Assembly: GCA_028869495.1 (NCBI GenBank)
Contig: JAGWRY010000268.1
Span: 1-22,170, forward strand
Direction: 5' to 3'
Length of the DNA: 22,170 bases
From: Elusimicrobiota bacterium
GTDB lineage: Bacteria > Elusimicrobiota > Elusimicrobia > UBA1565 > UBA9628
Every line of letters begins with the position of its first letter. Within the stretch, counting starts at the first letter, position 1. This document shows, piece by piece, positions 20,561 to 22,170 of this stretch. The position numbers and the translations under genes were made by a program. Below the pieces are notes generated by a model. That model saw nothing but the letters and a program-made list of their open reading frames with translations, ran no database searches and had not been told where the DNA came from.

Positions 20561-21639
20561 GGCGTAGCTTCATCGAGAGACGGTTGTTCCTGGCATTGGC
20601 GGTCCTGCTGCCGGCTGCCTGCGGCTCCAAACCGACGGAGTTCCCGGTCGGCTTCTTCGGCGTCTCGACGCCGGCCCAGGCGCGCTTTCTGGCGGCGCGA
20701 GGCTACGACGCGATCCAGTCCTACGACACGGACCCGGCGCAGGTCGCGGCGCTGGCCCGTCAGACGCGGCGGGACGGCCAGCTCCTGCTGGTCGCGCCGT
20801 TCGAGCTGATGAAGTCGACGTATCCGGCCCGGGACTTCCGCGGGGCGGTGTGGTACCTGGCCGACGAGCCGGACGTCCACAAGATCTCCGACGCGGAGCT
20901 GGTCGCGCGCGACGCGAAGACGAAGGCGTGGGCGCCCGGCTCGAAGTCGGCGTTCGTGCTGGGCGACGCGACCAAGGCGAAGGCCTATCCGCGCGCGGGC
21001 GACTACTTCATGGAGGACCGCTACCCGATCGCGCACCGGCCGATCACGCTCTCCGGGGACATGGTGCGCGACGCGGCGCAAGCCGCCGACGGCCGGCGCG
21101 TCTGGGCGGTCCTGCAGGCGATGGACTGGCGCGACGTCTACCCGCACAACCCCGCGGTCCTGCGCGTGGACCGCTTCCCGACCCTCGAGGAGATCCGCTT
21201 CCTGAGCTACGACGCGGTGTTGAACGGAGCGCAGGGGGTCTGGTACTTCGCGTACTCGACGGCGACGGACTCGGACATGTCGGGGACGCCGGAGCATTTG
21301 TTCGCGGTGGACTGGTCGGCGCGGGAGATGCGGGCGCTGGCGCCGGTCTTCGCGCGGGGACGCCCCATTCCCGTGCCGTTTTCGCCCCTGCCGGACGGGA
21401 TGGCGGCCAAGGCGTGGACGTACCACGGGCGCGACTACGTCGTCTTGGAGGACCGGCTCCCGGCGTCGGACCTGAAGGTGCCCGCGGGCTTTCTCCGGCC
21501 GGAATGGCGGCCGCTCTTCGAGGCGCGGCGCGACGCGGCGGAGCTCCTGCGTCCGTACGACGGGAACTTCTATCTGCGCGCGCACCAGGTTCTGGTGCTG
21601 GAGAGCCGGCTGAAGCTCCGGCGCCTGCTCGGTCTCTGA
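20557..21639 (+). CDS. Putative lipoprotein with glycoside-hydrolase-like (TIM-barrel) features
   Basis: This 360-residue protein has an N-terminal signal sequence, basic then hydrophobic, ending LLPAAC. Cys22 could be lipidated, but Pro at -3 makes the lipobox imperfect. The mature protein looks like an alpha/beta barrel: GFFGVSTPAQARFLAARGYDAI, then VWYLADEPD (98-106), YFMEDRYPI (150-157), WAVLQAMDW (183-191) and YDAVLNGAQGVWYFAY (218-233). A strand ending in ADEP, and a late GA-x-G-x-WYF strand, are common in clan-A-like glycosidases, where the Glu is catalytic. The C-terminal 100 residues look like a small beta domain. I do not recognise the family. As the last gene of the operon (ATGA overlap at 20557) it is a candidate polymer-trimming or polymer-binding lipoprotein. 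GC rises sharply again here. It could be non-catalytic. Confidence 0.85.
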   Translation: MRRSFIERRLFLALAVLLPAACGSKPTEFPVGFFGVSTPAQARFLAARGYDAIQSYDTDPAQVAALARQTRRDGQLLLVAPFELMKSTYPARDFRGAVWYLADEPDVHKISDAELVARDAKTKAWAPGSKSAFVLGDATKAKAYPRAGDYFMEDRYPIAHRPITLSGDMVRDAAQAADGRRVWAVLQAMDWRDVYPHNPAVLRVDRFPTLEEIRFLSYDAVLNGAQGVWYFAYSTATDSDMSGTPEHLFAVDWSAREMRALAPVFARGRPIPVPFSPLPDGMAAKAWTYHGRDYVVLEDRLPASDLKVPAGFLRPEWRPLFEARRDAAELLRPYDGNFYLRAHQVLVLESRLKLRRLLGL

Positions 21640-21651
21640 CGCGCGGCGTCA
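21637..21651. other. Small inverted repeat containing both convergent stop codons
   Basis: TGACGC (21637-21642), GCG, GCGTCA (21646-21651). The plus-strand TGA of the lipoprotein gene and the minus-strand TGA of smpB are the two outer ends of this hairpin. There is no T run on either side, so a bidirectional intrinsic terminator is not supported. Confidence 0.4.
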
Positions 21652-22131
21652 GCCGCGGTAGGCGCCCTTGAAGCTCTTGTCGGCCTCGCGGCGGACGGCC
21701 TTCTTCTTCAGGTCGTCGCGGCGGTCGACGCCGGTCTTGCCCTTGGCGAGCGCCAGCGCGACCTTGGCCCAGCCCTTGCGGAAGTAGACCTCGAGCGGGA
21801 TCAGCGCCAGGCCCTTGGTCTTGAGCTTGCCCTGGATCTTGGCGGACTCGTGGGCGTGCAGGAGCAGCTTGCGCTTGCGGCGCGGGTCCAGGGGCTCGAT
21901 GTTGGTCGCGAAGGAATAGGGGGGGATGTAGAAGTTCTCCAGCCACAGCTCGCCGCCGTCGGCGCGGCCGAAGCAGCCGTCCAGGCTGGCGCGGCCGGCG
22001 CGCAGGGACTTCACCTCCGGGCCGCGCAGCTGGAGGCCGCCTTCGATCACCTCGATGATCTCGTAGAACTGGCGCGCCTTGCGGTGGGTGGCGACGATCT
22101 TCTTGTCGTCGTCCTTGTCTTTGGGAGCCAT
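21649..22131 (-). CDS. smpB: SsrA-binding protein SmpB
   Basis: This 160-residue protein has the usual length. It shows the SmpB core: ATHRKARQFYEIIEVIEGGLQL, RGPEVKSLRAGRASLDGCF, GELWLENFYIPPYSFA, DPRRKRKLLLHAHE, and GLALIPLEVYFRKGWAKVALALAKGKTGVDRRDD, then a basic C-terminal tail. SmpB binds tmRNA and brings it to stalled ribosomes for trans-translation; the tail reads the empty mRNA channel. The usual Asn in ATNRKA is His here, and the common GKKxYDKR is GKTGVDRR. Both are mild. The gene is unrelated to the polysaccharide locus and converges on it with 9 bases between stop codons. The tmRNA gene is not in the window. ATG 22131 has no ribosome-binding site, and the leader is predicted to be about 9 bases. 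Confidence 0.96.
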   Translation of the reverse strand: MAPKDKDDDKKIVATHRKARQFYEIIEVIEGGLQLRGPEVKSLRAGRASLDGCFGRADGGELWLENFYIPPYSFATNIEPLDPRRKRKLLLHAHESAKIQGKLKTKGLALIPLEVYFRKGWAKVALALAKGKTGVDRRDDLKKKAVRREADKSFKGAYRG

Positions 22132-22137
22132 GATGTC

Positions 22138-22153
22138 GTAGAATGGATTCTAC
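22138..22153 (-). promoter_or_regulatory. Inverted repeat overlapping the probable smpB -10 element
   Basis: GTAGAAT (22138-22144), GG, ATTCTAC (22147-22153) is a perfect 7-base inverted repeat. Read on the minus strand, TAGAAT (22152-22147) can act as the -10 hexamer, with a start near 22140, nine bases before the smpB ATG. The -35 region would lie beyond or at the window edge. The symmetry fits either an operator or chance overlap. Confidence 0.4.
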
Positions 22154-22170
22154 TCAATTTCGTCTCGAGC

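Overview
The window is a high-GC stretch of bacterial chromosome carrying most of one Wzx/Wzy-type exopolysaccharide or capsule locus. A lipoprotein-type polysaccharide export protein, an outer-membrane beta-barrel and several Sec signal peptides point to a diderm (Gram-negative-type) bacterium. The phylum cannot be read from the sequence. A high-GC lineage such as Elusimicrobiota or a deltaproteobacterium-like group is only a guess. I see no tRNA, rRNA, CRISPR array, transposase or integrase. No stretch longer than 300 bases lacks a gene.

Layout. (1) 1-254 is the tail of a TPR-like protein. Its stop codon overlaps that of a low-molecular-weight protein tyrosine phosphatase on the minus strand (251-691). 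(2) 692-835 holds two divergent sigma70-type promoters, for the phosphatase and for a small secreted protein (836-1390). The secreted protein is followed by an outer-membrane beta-barrel (1430-2683) and a strong intrinsic terminator (2709-2744). (3) 2759-3424 is a short polysaccharide export (OPX) lipoprotein. A minus-strand coiled-coil gene with 21-bp tandem repeats (3435-3917) converges on it. (4) 4035-5798 is an O-antigen ligase/polymerase-like membrane protein, and 5917-6876 is a GDP-L-fucose synthase-like enzyme. Each has its own promoter. (5) 6932-21639 is a tightly packed run of 12 genes: Wzz/BY-kinase, Wzx flippase, two GT2 glycosyltransferases, one GT4, a Wzy-like polymerase, two GT9 enzymes, a DUF1972-type GT4, the initiating phosphoglycosyltransferase, a methyltransferase and a glycosidase-like lipoprotein. 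Seven junctions are ATGA overlaps and one is TTGA. (6) smpB lies on the minus strand at the right end and converges on the operon.

How the genes fit together (inference from family knowledge). The phosphoglycosyltransferase starts a repeat unit on undecaprenyl phosphate. Six glycosyltransferases extend it, using GDP-fucose-type and other nucleotide sugars. Wzx flips it, a Wzy-type enzyme polymerises it, and the Wzc-like kinase controls chain growth, opposed by the phosphatase. The short OPX protein probably hands the chain to the adjacent beta-barrel. The terminal lipoprotein may trim or bind the polymer.

The most unusual signals are: a set of extended -10 promoters (TG-N-TATAAT type, no -35) placed so that three genes should have leaderless mRNAs; the barrel plus minimal OPX pair; the terminal lipoprotein of unrecognised family; and the heptad-repeat gene inserted antisense in the locus.
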